Source: DATKSS01 sp049582065
Lineage (GTDB): Bacteria; Chloroflexota; Dormibacteria; Dormibacterales; Dormibacteraceae
Direction of reading: 5' to 3'
Assembly: GCA_049582065.1 (NCBI GenBank)
Contig: JBAUTF010000367.1
Span: 1 to 20,770 of the forward strand
Length of the DNA: 20,770 nucleotides
Shown: positions 7,725 to 14,962 of the stretch, one piece after another
Layout of the letters: each line of letters opens with the position of its first letter
How positions within the stretch are numbered: the stretch's first letter is position 1
Program-made: the position numbers and the translations under genes
Notes under the pieces: model-generated
What the model was told of the DNA's origin: nothing
The model's database searches: none
The model's input: only the letters and a program-made list of their open reading frames with translations

Positions 7725-8942
7725 TCACGGCGCATCCGCGGCTGCGCGCAGGGGCTCCGGCCTCACGCTGTACCGCTCCATCTCGTCTTCGCGGGGTAGG
7801 AACCACGCGATTGCGATGGTGACGGTGACAAGGATGACGTGGGTCATCAACGATTTCTGTAACCCGGAATTTTGCAGCCCGATCGCATCTGCGATCGCAC
7901 CGTTGATCGGGATCCCGATCGCGCCTGTCACGAATCCAAGGCCCATCACCAGGCCCGACGCAAGGCCGGCGCGAGTCGACATCAATTGCTGCGCCATGAG
8001 CAGCATGAGAGGCGCGGTCGAGGCCGCCAGGAAGCCGATGAGGATCGCGCTCGCGAAGGCCCACGGCCCGGGGTACATGGTGTACAGGAGGATCGCGGGG
8101 ATGCTGAGGACCAGCGTCACGAGGATGACCGTCCGCCGGCCGTACCGGTCTGCCAGCGTGCCACAGCCGACGGTGCCCACCGCGCTCGCGAGGACCAGCG
8201 TGGTGGCAAGCGGACCGTAGAAAGCGGGCCCGTAACCAAGCTCCTTGTACCAGGTTGGAGTGAAGGCCTGGAACACGTTGACGGTCCAGCTGCGCGACAT
8301 CATCACGCCGATGACCATCGCCAGGGCGAAGACCGGAACGCCGGAGGACGCTGAGGCGGCCGTGCGCACGCCCGCGGCGGCGGCGCGCACTTGGCCGCGC
8401 ATGCGCCACAGGAGGTACCCGCCGGTCGCCACGCCGGGGATGACCAGGAGGCCGGTGCCGTGGATCCCGAACACGCCGAAAACGAAGATCCCGATCAGAG
8501 GACCCAGCGCGACGCCGACCGTCCCCGCCGTGACGTAGATGGACATGCCGGCGCTGCGGCGCCAGGCGGGCAGCAGAGCGCGCACGTCAAGCGCGCCCAG
8601 CGGATGAAATGCGCCAGAGCCGAGGCCGGACAGGAACGCCAGGCCCAAAAGGAGCGGGAAGCTGTTCACGAAGCCGACGAGCGCGAAGGTCAGCGCGGTC
8701 CAGCCCAGCGCAAGACCGGTCAAGCGGGTGCCGAAGCGATCGGCGAGCAAGCCGAACAGCGGCTGTGACACGGCGGCCATCCCGCTGTACGCAAGGCTGA
8801 CGAGTCCGACCGTCGCCAGGCTCAAGCTGAATCGCCCGATGAGCACGGGGTACAGCACCGGGATGATGCCGGCGTAGCTGTCGACCGTGAGGTGACCCAG
8901 CATCAGGGTCAGCAGCTTGCCGTTGCGGAGGAACTCTTTCAC
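7725..8942 (-). CDS. MFS transporter, fosmidomycin-resistance (Fsr)-like
   Basis: The protein has 405 residues and about twelve membrane segments in two halves joined by a longer loop around residues 180-205. The conserved MFS loop motif appears twice, as GLLADRFGTR (63-72) and GTLADRYGRR in the second half. The segment LGSGAFHPLG (107-116) resembles the FHP motif of the Fsr drug-efflux group. A proton-driven efflux role is therefore likely, but the substrate is unknown. GTG 8942 is preceded by AGAGGTAA, a reasonable ribosome site. It is the first gene of the run leading to the zinc protease and the haemoglobin, with 13 bp to the next start. Only about 20 bp separate it from the divergent cyclodeaminase-family gene. 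Confidence 0.9.
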   Translation of the reverse strand: MKEFLRNGKLLTLMLGHLTVDSYAGIIPVLYPVLIGRFSLSLATVGLVSLAYSGMAAVSQPLFGLLADRFGTRLTGLALGWTALTFALVGFVNSFPLLLGLAFLSGLGSGAFHPLGALDVRALLPAWRRSAGMSIYVTAGTVGVALGPLIGIFVFGVFGIHGTGLLVIPGVATGGYLLWRMRGQVRAAAAGVRTAASASSGVPVFALAMVIGVMMSRSWTVNVFQAFTPTWYKELGYGPAFYGPLATTLVLASAVGTVGCGTLADRYGRRTVILVTLVLSIPAILLYTMYPGPWAFASAILIGFLAASTAPLMLLMAQQLMSTRAGLASGLVMGLGFVTGAIGIPINGAIADAIGLQNSGLQKSLMTHVILVTVTIAIAWFLPREDEMERYSVRPEPLRAAADAP

Positions 8943-8949
8943 TTACCTC

Positions 8950-8955
8950 TATGAT
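8950..8955 (+). promoter_or_regulatory. -10-like hexamer for the cyclodeaminase-family gene
   Basis: TATGAT matches five of six positions of TATAAT and lies 7 nt before GTG 8963. It covers the ATG at 8951, so if it is the promoter the ATG cannot be the start. No convincing -35 element is seen. Confidence 0.4.
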
Positions 8956-8962
8956 CGCCGCC

Positions 8963-9913
8963 GTGGGTCAGCTTCTGTACCTCAGCCGGGCGGACGTCGA
9001 ACGGCTCCTGGACGTCGACGCGATGCTCGAGGCGCTGGGCAAAGCCCTGGTGCTGTTCTCCTCCGGGGTCACGTCGGTGCCGCCACGGGCCGGCGCCCGC
9101 GTCGGCGAGCGCGGGATCCTCGGCGCCATGCCCGGCTACGTGCCTGGCGTCGCGCTCGAGGTGAAGCTCGTCTCCGTGTTCCCGGCCAACCACGACGCCG
9201 GTCTTCCATCGCACCAGGGCCTGATCGCGGTCTTCGACGAGGCGACGGGCGCGCCCCTGGCGGTGATGGACGGGACTTACATCACCGCCATCCGCACCGG
9301 CGGCACGGCGGCGGTCGCCGCACGCGCGCTGGCGCGCGAGGACGCATCGGTGCTGGCGATTCTCGGCGCGGGAGTACAGGGCTGGTCCCACCTCGAGACG
9401 TTCCCGCGGATCCGGGACTTCAAGGAGATCCGCATCGCCTCGCGCAACGCGGACCACGCGGCGGCGCTGGCAGCTCGCCACCCGCATGCGCGGGTCGCCG
9501 GCTCGTTCGAAGAAGCCGCGCGCGGCGCCGACATCGTCGCTTGCTGCACCGACGCGCGGACTCCGGTCATCCGGCGCGAATGGTTGAAGGAGGGAGCCCA
9601 CATCAGCTCGGTCGGCGGCACGTGGGGACCGGAGATCGACGCGGAGACGATCGCGGCAAGCCGGGTGTTCGTGGAGTGGCGCGGATCCGCGAGCACCCCG
9701 CCGCCCGCGGGCGCGGTCGAGCTCCAGGGTCTGGATCCGGGCTCGGTGACGGAGGTCGGCGAGGTCCTGGCGGGCACCCGGCCCGGCAGGCTGTCCCAGG
9801 ACGAGATCACGCTGTACAAGTCGACCGGCCACGCGGTCGAGGACGCCGCGTCGGCCCGCCTCGTGTACGACCGGGCGATCGCCGAAGGTGCCGGAGTCTC
9901 GCTCGCCCTCTAG
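8963..9913 (+). CDS. ornithine cyclodeaminase / mu-crystallin family oxidoreductase
   Basis: The product (316 residues from GTG 8963, 320 from ATG 8951) belongs to the NAD(P)-dependent family that includes ornithine cyclodeaminase, alanine dehydrogenase of archaea, ketimine reductases and mu-crystallin. Markers are the N-terminal YLSRADVERLL, the substrate-side lysine in EVKLVSV, TAIRTGG ahead of the Rossmann fold, the nucleotide-binding ILGAGVQGWSH, and the C-terminal YKSTGHAVEDAAS. Substrate specificity within the family cannot be read by eye, so a cyclodeaminase reaction is not claimed. GTG 8963 is preferred because a TATGAT lies 7 nt before it; ATG 8951 is the alternative. Its stop shares CTAG with the stop of the convergent metallophosphoesterase gene. 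Confidence 0.9.
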   Translation: MGQLLYLSRADVERLLDVDAMLEALGKALVLFSSGVTSVPPRAGARVGERGILGAMPGYVPGVALEVKLVSVFPANHDAGLPSHQGLIAVFDEATGAPLAVMDGTYITAIRTGGTAAVAARALAREDASVLAILGAGVQGWSHLETFPRIRDFKEIRIASRNADHAAALAARHPHARVAGSFEEAARGADIVACCTDARTPVIRREWLKEGAHISSVGGTWGPEIDAETIAASRVFVEWRGSASTPPPAGAVELQGLDPGSVTEVGEVLAGTRPGRLSQDEITLYKSTGHAVEDAASARLVYDRAIAEGAGVSLAL

Positions 9914-10551
9914 ACCTCGATCAGCCGCGACGGCACCGCGTTGATGATCCGCGTCGGCCCGATGGTGCGCTCGGTTTGGCTCCGCCAATAGGGATGGACG
10001 TGCCCATAGACCGCGAGCAGCGGCCCGAAGCTCCGGATCACGCGCTCGAAGGCCACGAACCCGGAATGAGCGGCGTCCTGGGCGGAGGCGATCCCGAAAG
10101 GCGGGGCATGGGTGACGAGGATGTCCAGGCGGCGGTCGCGGTGGCGGACACCGCTCAGGCGCATCCGCAGCTCGAGGTTGAGAGCCCGCCTTCGCATCTC
10201 GCCCTGCGTGTACTGGTTCGCCCCTCGTCGATAGCGCACGCTTCCGCCGAGCCCGGCGACGCGCAGGCCTGCCGCCTCGACGACGCGGCCGTCAATGTTC
10301 TCGCAGCCGCGCGGTCCTGGCACAGGCGCGTCCGCCTGGAGCGGCGCCCAGGTCGGGTCCGCCGGCTTCAGGCTCGGGTCGTGGTTGCCCGGTACATAAA
10401 GGAGAGGCACGTCCAGCCTGCTCACCAGGTACTCGAGGTAATCGAAGGGCAGATCGCCGCACGACAGGACGACGTCGGGCCTCAGCGCCGGCAGCTTGTC
10501 CCCTTCGAGCTTCTCATCGACCTCGTCGGCGACCGCCAGGATGCGGGTCAA
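9910..10551 (-). CDS. calcineurin-like metallophosphoesterase
   Basis: This 213-residue protein has the ordered metal-binding motifs of the calcineurin-like phosphoesterase fold: Asp9 in AVADEVDEK, Asp33 in SCGDLPFDYLEYL, GNHD (56-59), THAPP with His148, and GHVHP with His184 and His186. The first motif, normally DxH, is here D-E-V, a variant I recognise from one uncharacterised subgroup (AVSDEV-type) of these enzymes. Dinuclear metal phosphodiesterase or phosphatase activity is expected, substrate unknown. Translation appears to begin at TTG 10551, since no ATG or GTG lies before the first motif. It lies 43 bp downstream of the DUF3052 gene and may be cotranscribed. The last four bases are shared with the convergent gene. 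Confidence 0.88.
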   Translation of the reverse strand: MTRILAVADEVDEKLEGDKLPALRPDVVLSCGDLPFDYLEYLVSRLDVPLLYVPGNHDPSLKPADPTWAPLQADAPVPGPRGCENIDGRVVEAAGLRVAGLGGSVRYRRGANQYTQGEMRRRALNLELRMRLSGVRHRDRRLDILVTHAPPFGIASAQDAAHSGFVAFERVIRSFGPLLAVYGHVHPYWRSQTERTIGPTRIINAVPSRLIEV

Positions 10552-10594
10552 AACCCCACAGGCCCGCGCGCGACACCGTGGTTCGCCTCGATTG

Positions 10595-11053
10595 TCAGGT
10601 GCGCTTGAACCGCAGGGCAGTCCAGTGGTCGTCTATCGCCACCAACGCGACGGGTTTGTAGCCGGTCTCCGAGGTGAGCTCGCCGAGCACGTCCCGCTGC
10701 ATCCACCAGGGTGTCGCCGGAAGATCTGTCGCGCCGGGGCTCGTCTCGCCTTTGGGGTAGGTGATCCACAGGAGGCCGTTGGGCCTGACAGCCCTGACCG
10801 CATCGCGCCCGAGGCGGCGCAGCTCTTCGACGTCGCTCACGAAAAGCTGCACCACGTCGTACGTCTGCTGCGGCTCGACGGCGGTGCGCACATCGGATGG
10901 CCCAGGCCTCAGCAGGGCCAGGTACCCGTCCGGCGCGTTCAGCACCATGACTCTGTGTTCAGGAGCCAGCCGCAGCTTCTTGGCCACCGGGCTGAAGCCG
11001 GATTTCTCAGAGCCGAGGACAGGCAGGGAACGCTGCGAGTCCAGGTGACCCAT
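10595..11053 (-). CDS. DUF3052 family protein
   Basis: The 152-residue protein matches the layout of DUF3052: KLRLAPEHRVMVLNAPDGY (26-44) resembles the conserved LLNAP(E/D)GY stretch, followed by DVVQLFVSDVEEL, NGLLWITYPKG, and a C-terminal VAIDDHWTALRFK. The alternating beta-strand and helix pattern resembles a degenerate Rossmann or methyltransferase-like fold, but the glycine-rich SAM loop is missing. No activity is assigned. It has no signal or membrane segment. ATG 11053 lacks a Shine-Dalgarno but is preceded by TACAGT 8 nt upstream, consistent with a leaderless transcript. The metallophosphoesterase follows on the same strand. Confidence 0.85.
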   Translation of the reverse strand: MGHLDSQRSLPVLGSEKSGFSPVAKKLRLAPEHRVMVLNAPDGYLALLRPGPSDVRTAVEPQQTYDVVQLFVSDVEELRRLGRDAVRAVRPNGLLWITYPKGETSPGATDLPATPWWMQRDVLGELTSETGYKPVALVAIDDHWTALRFKRT

Positions 11054-11061
11054 GGGTGTTC

Positions 11062-11067
11062 ACTGTA
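11062..11067 (-). promoter_or_regulatory. -10-like hexamer for the DUF3052 gene
   Basis: TACAGT on the minus strand lies 8 nt before ATG 11053 and matches four of six positions of TATAAT. No ribosome site separates it from the start, so a leaderless message is likely if it is used. The -35 region is not recognisable. Confidence 0.35.
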
Positions 11068-11113
11068 GCGCGGCGCTATGCGGACTTCGACGCTGATGAT
11101 TTCGGCTCATTCA

Positions 11114-11638
11114 TCAGCTTCCTGGCGCCGTCAGCGAGGGCGTGCCGCCCGCCGTCACCTCGAGGTCGGCCCACATCCCACTGTCCTCGTTGCCGCCTAC
11201 GAGCGAGGCGATGCGAAAGCTGCCGGTTTGGTTCGGTGCGAAGTCGAAGCTGGCGGATTGCCCCGGGTCCAGCCCTTTGGTCGGGTCGGGCGTGGACCAC
11301 TGCGGATCGATGGGGGCGGTGTCCTGCCGGCCCTTCACGACCGAGCACGAGTTCGGCACCGTGCCGTGGTTCTCGCACTGGACGGTCACGCTCCAGCCGG
11401 CCGGGACGGTCAGGACGAGCGCGCCACTGCCGTATCCGTTGTAGTTGAACTGGTAGTCACCGGCGGGGTATCCCGCGATGAGGATGACGACGGCCGAGTG
11501 GTCCGGTGCGTTGACCTGGATGTAGTGGGACAGGTCCGGCGGGTTGCCCGAGCCGGTCCCCATGATCGGGTCGCAAGCGGCCACACATAAAAGGAACGCC
11601 GCACCTGCTGCCAGGCGGACGGCCGGTCGCCGGCTCAC
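11114..11638 (-). CDS. sulfocyanin-like cupredoxin lipoprotein with altered copper site
   Basis: This 174-residue protein starts with a lipoprotein signal: basic residues, a hydrophobic run, and the lipobox VAAC with Cys22 as the lipid-bearing residue. The mature part resembles sulfocyanin, a blue-copper protein: FNYNGYGSGALVLTVPAGWSVTV (64-86) and the terminal SGMWADLEV. In sulfocyanin the copper is held by His in PH, then Cys, His and Met in C-x4-H-x4-M. Here the aligned positions are Asn96, Ser145, Asn150 and Met155, so three ligands are replaced. Cys88 and Cys98 could form a disulfide instead. It would be anchored outside the cell. Translation starts at GTG 11638. It is divergent from the small membrane protein gene by 18 bp and lies 60 bp before the DUF3052 gene. 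The family assignment is by motif only. Confidence 0.75.
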   Translation of the reverse strand: MSRRPAVRLAAGAAFLLCVAACDPIMGTGSGNPPDLSHYIQVNAPDHSAVVILIAGYPAGDYQFNYNGYGSGALVLTVPAGWSVTVQCENHGTVPNSCSVVKGRQDTAPIDPQWSTPDPTKGLDPGQSASFDFAPNQTGSFRIASLVGGNEDSGMWADLEVTAGGTPSLTAPGS

Positions 11639-11642
11639 GGCA

Positions 11643-11648
11643 TATCAT
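11643..11648 (+). promoter_or_regulatory. -10-like hexamer for the small membrane protein gene
   Basis: TATCAT matches five of six positions of TATAAT and ends 8 nt before ATG 11657. This is the best -10 match at a plus-strand start in the window, and the layout is that of a leaderless transcript. Confidence 0.45.
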
Positions 11649-11656
11649 CCGGGTCG

Positions 11657-11917
11657 ATGGGGACCCCGCGGCACGATCGCCAATCCGGGACGAACCGGCC
11701 GCCTCCGCAGGTCGTGCTCTGGTGGGAGAAGCTCGAGACCTGGAAGCAGCTCGCGCTGTCGTTCCCCGTGTTCGCGGTGCTCATGCTGCTGATCAATATC
11801 GGCCCATTCAACCAGCCGCTGCTCCGTTCGATCTTCTACGGCCTGTTCGAGGGCGGCGTGTTCAGCGGCCTTCTCGCGGTCGCGACGGCCACAGAGCGCG
11901 GGCGTCGCGCCCGATGA
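11657..11917 (+). CDS. small two-pass membrane protein of unknown function
   Basis: The product has 86 residues: a polar, Pro- and Arg-containing N-terminus (1-19), an amphipathic stretch with two Trp residues (22-29), two hydrophobic segments (about 31-48 and 58-77) and a basic tail ending RGRRAR. I do not recognise the family. ATG 11657 is supported by a TATCAT 8 nt upstream, and its stop overlaps the next start as ATGA, so it is probably translated together with the lipoprotein that follows. The gene starts 18 bp from the divergent cupredoxin-like lipoprotein gene. Its coding status rests on this coupling and on the sensible membrane topology. Confidence 0.7.
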   Translation: MGTPRHDRQSGTNRPPPQVVLWWEKLETWKQLALSFPVFAVLMLLINIGPFNQPLLRSIFYGLFEGGVFSGLLAVATATERGRRAR

Positions 11918-12405
11918 GAAAGGTCGCCCCTCTTGCGCTCGCGCTCGCGGCCGTTGCCACATGGGCGATCGTTGCGGGTTGCTCATCGGCCACACCTGCC
12001 TTCAGCCTGGACAACGAAACGGTCGATGCGACCTTCGCCTGCCCGTCGGGATCCAACAACACGCCATACCAGCTCAACGCAAGCCTGGACGCGCACAACC
12101 CGACGTCGACGGCGGTCACGATCGAATCTGTGACCGCTCAATTGAAGCTCCAGGCGACCAAAGGACCCTGGCTCGAGAAGATCGGGAACATATACGACGC
12201 AGGCAGCGCCACGTTCGCACCGGACAGCGTCCGGGCCGGCGCCAACGCCTCGATCAAGGTCACCATCACCAGTGCATGCACCAGCGACAAGTCGATCATC
12301 GCGCCGCTGAGCTACGGGGAGTACGCGGTGACGCTGCACGTCACGACGTCGTCGGGCAGCTACGCCGTGACGAGCACGAACCGGCACCGAATCGTCGCCA
12401 CCTGA
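11914..12405 (+). CDS. putative lipoprotein of unknown function
   Basis: The protein has 163 residues from ATG 11914, which overlaps the previous stop as ATGA; the longer frame upstream is only a shadow of the small membrane protein gene. The N-terminus is a lipoprotein signal with lipobox VAGC and Cys23. The mature part is rich in Thr, Ser and Ala and in predicted beta strands (ALDAHNPTSTAVTIESVTAQ-like repeats of alternating polarity), with one cysteine in DATFACPSG and one in TSACTSDKS that could pair. This suggests an immunoglobulin-like or FxLYD-like beta sandwich outside the membrane. I recognise no catalytic motif or family. It ends 10 bp from the convergent glycosidase-like gene. Confidence 0.78.
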   Translation: MRKVAPLALALAAVATWAIVAGCSSATPAFSLDNETVDATFACPSGSNNTPYQLNASLDAHNPTSTAVTIESVTAQLKLQATKGPWLEKIGNIYDAGSATFAPDSVRAGANASIKVTITSACTSDKSIIAPLSYGEYAVTLHVTTSSGSYAVTSTNRHRIVAT

Positions 12406-12415
12406 CCGACGCCCG

Positions 12416-13474
12416 TCACCGGCTGCGCAGGATGGCCATGGCCCTGGTGGCCGCAGCCAGCCAGGCGGGGTCCTCCAGCCAGGTCTCGACTCCCCACATC
12501 AACACCACCTGCAGGTGCTCCTGGCGGTAGCCGGCAGCGCTCGCAAGCAGGTCGTCCTCGTTGAACTTCCCGGACAGGTCCGCCCATGGTTGAGCCTGCA
12601 TCTCCGACACCCAAACGTCCTTGCCCATCGAGTGGGCTCGCGCAATCCAGAAGGCAAGCGACTGATCTTTCCAGGCCGCGCGCAGGTCGATGCTGGTGAA
12701 ACGGAGCGGCGTGGAGGGCCCGTCGAGATACATGTCAAGGCCGAGTGCGTCGCCGGCCTCCAGCGCCTCTTCGGGGTGGCCGCTCGGGTACCCGCCAAGG
12801 CGCTGCAGTGCGGGCTTGGCGTAGATCTGAAGCACGTCGACGGCGACGTTCCACCCGTCGAATGTCGTGGTCATCGCTTTGTGGCTGGGGTCGAGGCGGT
12901 GGACCTCGCCGATCTCCCACGAGAGCTGCGCGACTTTGATCTGGTCGTCACCCGTGAACGCGTTGCCGACGTAGTCGAGCGGCTCGTTCTCCACCTGCCA
13001 TGCGTAGACCAGTGGCGAATCGCGATACCGAGTGATGCTCGAATCGAAGTAGGCCCGATAGGCCGGGGCCGCCTGCATATTGTTCAAGAACGGCTGCCAG
13101 CGAGGCCCGGCCCAGGTCGGTTCATGGAGCTCCGGGTAGAGAAAGTTGCGCGCGCCGACAGTCAGCACCACGAGGGTCGGGCTGGCGGCCGACTGATTGT
13201 GCCTCGCCACCACGGCCAGCAAAGCGTCGATCTGCGAGAAATCCAGCTGGTCGGGCGTGGGCTCGACCGACTCCCAGTAGATCGGGAGGCGTACCAGGTC
13301 CGGGTTGGTCGCTTCGAGCAGAAGGCCGAGGTCGACTTGCGGGTCGCGGTCAGCCCACTGCGAGGTCAACGGGCTGAAGCTGAAGCCGGCGAGCGGAGCT
13401 TGAGGCAGCGGCTGCTGCCACGCCTCGCTGCCGAGCAGGAGCGCCCCAACCATGAGCACGATGAGCTTTCTCAC
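12416..13474 (-). CDS. extracytoplasmic glycoside hydrolase-like (clan GH-A type) protein
   Basis: The protein has 352 residues with an N-terminal signal or anchor (1-18; no lipobox). The body has the strand-helix rhythm of a TIM barrel. Clan GH-A enzymes place an Asn-Glu pair at the end of strand 4 and the nucleophile Glu at strand 7: here VYAWQVENEPLDY gives Asn163-Glu164 as acid/base, and KDVWVSEMQAQPW gives Glu291 as likely nucleophile. RLPIYWESVEPTPDQLDFSQ (62-81) is the typical early strand of beta-galactosidase or endoglycanase-like barrels. Family (GH5, GH39 or GH42-like) and substrate are not resolved. Translation begins at GTG 13474 with no clear ribosome site. It runs into the convergent lipoprotein gene and starts next to the decayed LCP gene. 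Confidence 0.8.
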   Translation of the reverse strand: MRKLIVLMVGALLLGSEAWQQPLPQAPLAGFSFSPLTSQWADRDPQVDLGLLLEATNPDLVRLPIYWESVEPTPDQLDFSQIDALLAVVARHNQSAASPTLVVLTVGARNFLYPELHEPTWAGPRWQPFLNNMQAAPAYRAYFDSSITRYRDSPLVYAWQVENEPLDYVGNAFTGDDQIKVAQLSWEIGEVHRLDPSHKAMTTTFDGWNVAVDVLQIYAKPALQRLGGYPSGHPEEALEAGDALGLDMYLDGPSTPLRFTSIDLRAAWKDQSLAFWIARAHSMGKDVWVSEMQAQPWADLSGKFNEDDLLASAAGYRQEHLQVVLMWGVETWLEDPAWLAAATRAMAILRSR

Positions 13475-13485
13475 CGCAGGAATAA

Positions 13486-13904
13486 CGCTCCCGTCGTTCC
13501 AGCTATTGGCACTGCATCAATGAAGGCATGGGCCAGATCAGCGCCGCCTACCAGCTCGGATGAGTGCCGGGGGCCATCGATGCTGTGGAGTCCAACTTCA
13601 ACTTGCACGTTGATGACTACGTCTGGATCGGCCTGAACGGCCTCGTCAAGCTGGTCGACCAGTTGGGCGCAGTCGACGTGATGGTCACGAATCCGGTCAT
13701 GGACGATTTCTATCCCTCCGATCAGAGCAGCGCAGGCGATCTCCATGTGCCTACTACCGCGCGGGGGCAACCCATATGGACGGCGTACACGCATTACAGT
13801 ACGTCCGCTCGCGTCACGGTAACTTGCGGGCCGCGCACGAGGCGAACGAAACCGCAGCCAACGAAGAGCAGGAGTACGCGGGACAGGTCCCTGCGGTCCA
13901 TTAG
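13486..13904 (+). pseudogene. remnant of an LCP (LytR-CpsA-Psr) family gene
   Basis: Two frames together spell the middle and end of an LCP domain, the enzymes that attach polymers to the cell wall. In the first, INEGMGQISAAYQLG is cut by TGA at 13561-13563, and after it the same frame continues AIDAVESNFNLHVDDYVWIG and GLVKLVDQLGAVDVMV and DDFYPSD, the typical LCP run. The second frame, two bases away, gives YYRAGATHMDGVHALQYVRSRHG (13752-13820), the LCP ALxYVRSRH segment, and ends at TAG 13902. The N-terminal third with the membrane anchor and RxDT motif is missing, as is the usual DFxRxxRQQ segment. It therefore has a nonsense change, a frameshift and truncations at both ends. The rest of the space up to 13954 shows nothing. 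Confidence 0.75.
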
Positions 13905-13954
13905 CGCAGCCGGCGAGTCGAGGTCCCCTCCCCACCGGGAGCGGAGCTTGCGAA

Positions 13955-14866
13955 TTAAGGGAGCATCTGGCGGGCCACGAACAGAACGTTGGCCGGGCGC
14001 TCCGCAAGGCGGCGCAGGTACCACGCGTACCAGGCGTCACCGTAAGCGATCAGGTCCTTGACGGCGAAGCCCTCCCGGGCGAGCCGGAGCAGCTCGCCGG
14101 TCCGGATCCCATAAAGCATGTTCACCTCGAGCTGCGACCTCTCCATGCCCAGGGCCTGGGCGAAGCGCCCCACCCGGGCGACCAGCTCGACGTCGTGCGT
14201 CCCGAGGACCAGGCGGAGCTTTTTGCGCTTGAGCTCGGGGAGCAGCATCACGCACAGGGCGAGGTAATTGGCGTCGACGTCGCGCTTGGCTGTGAACGCG
14301 ATGGATGACGGCTCGGCATATGCCCCCTTGACCAGCCTGATGGCCGGCTTGTGTGGAAGCAGCTTCGCGACGTCTGTGGCGGTCCGATGCAGGTATGCCT
14401 GCACACAGACGCCGGTATTCGGATGCTCGGCGTGGACGCGCGTGTACAGATCAAGGGTCGGGTCGGTGTACGCGCTGCCCTCCATGTCGATCCACAGGAA
14501 AGACTTCGCCTTGGCGGCAGCGCCGGCCAGGCGGTTCAAGTTCGCATAAGCCTGATCGGCGTCGATGTCCAGCCCGAGCTGCGTGGGCTTGACCGATATT
14601 TCGGCGCCAACTCCGGTGGAGGCGGCGAGCACCTCTTCGTAATGCTCGACGACGGCGTTGGCCTCCTCGAGGTCTTTCACGTTCTCGCCCAGGCGCGTGA
14701 ACAGCGACCCCACGCCCTGGGCCTTTAAATCGACTGCGGCCTTGAGCGCGCTGTCGAATCCTTCGCCCGGCAAAAAACGCCTCACCGCGCGGCGCGCGAA
14801 ACCCCAGTGCGGCACGTGTGTCGCAAGCCATCGGTTCTGCGCGCACCACAGCAAGACCTGTCGCAT
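13955..14866 (-). CDS. proline dehydrogenase (monofunctional)
   Basis: This 303-residue FAD enzyme oxidises proline to pyrroline-5-carboxylate. It shows the PRODH barrel motifs in order: SVKPTQLGLDID, IDMEGSAYTD, VQAYLHRT, RLVKGAYAEP, LGTHD, EVNMLYGIR and the C-terminal YLRRLAERPANV, whose YxRRxxER contacts the substrate carboxylate. The length is that of the stand-alone bacterial form; no P5C dehydrogenase gene is near, so the second step must be encoded elsewhere. ATG 14866 is preferred over TTG 14875 because the TTG falls inside a -10-like TATGGT that ends 8 nt before the ATG. The gene is 87 bp or more downstream of the YihY gene and has its own likely promoter. Confidence 0.95.
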   Translation of the reverse strand: MRQVLLWCAQNRWLATHVPHWGFARRAVRRFLPGEGFDSALKAAVDLKAQGVGSLFTRLGENVKDLEEANAVVEHYEEVLAASTGVGAEISVKPTQLGLDIDADQAYANLNRLAGAAAKAKSFLWIDMEGSAYTDPTLDLYTRVHAEHPNTGVCVQAYLHRTATDVAKLLPHKPAIRLVKGAYAEPSSIAFTAKRDVDANYLALCVMLLPELKRKKLRLVLGTHDVELVARVGRFAQALGMERSQLEVNMLYGIRTGELLRLAREGFAVKDLIAYGDAWYAWYLRRLAERPANVLFVARQMLP

Positions 14867-14874
14867 CGGCCCCA

Positions 14875-14880
14875 ACCATA
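14875..14880 (-). promoter_or_regulatory. -10-like hexamer for proline dehydrogenase
   Basis: TATGGT on the minus strand matches four of six positions of TATAAT and is followed by 8 nt and ATG 14866. No ribosome site intervenes and no -35 element is evident. Confidence 0.38.
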
Positions 14881-14962
14881 AAACACGCCAGGCGGCTGGG
14901 AGCGACGTGAGCCGAAGCGCCGTCGCCTCGATCCCAGGTCGGTCTACCGACCGCGGGGCGCA

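Noticed and set aside
8917..10608. Long open frame of 563 codons on the plus strand across the cyclodeaminase-family gene and the metallophosphoesterase.
   Set aside because: It is Arg/Gly/Pro-rich without domain features and overlaps two well supported genes in other frames. High GC makes such frames common.
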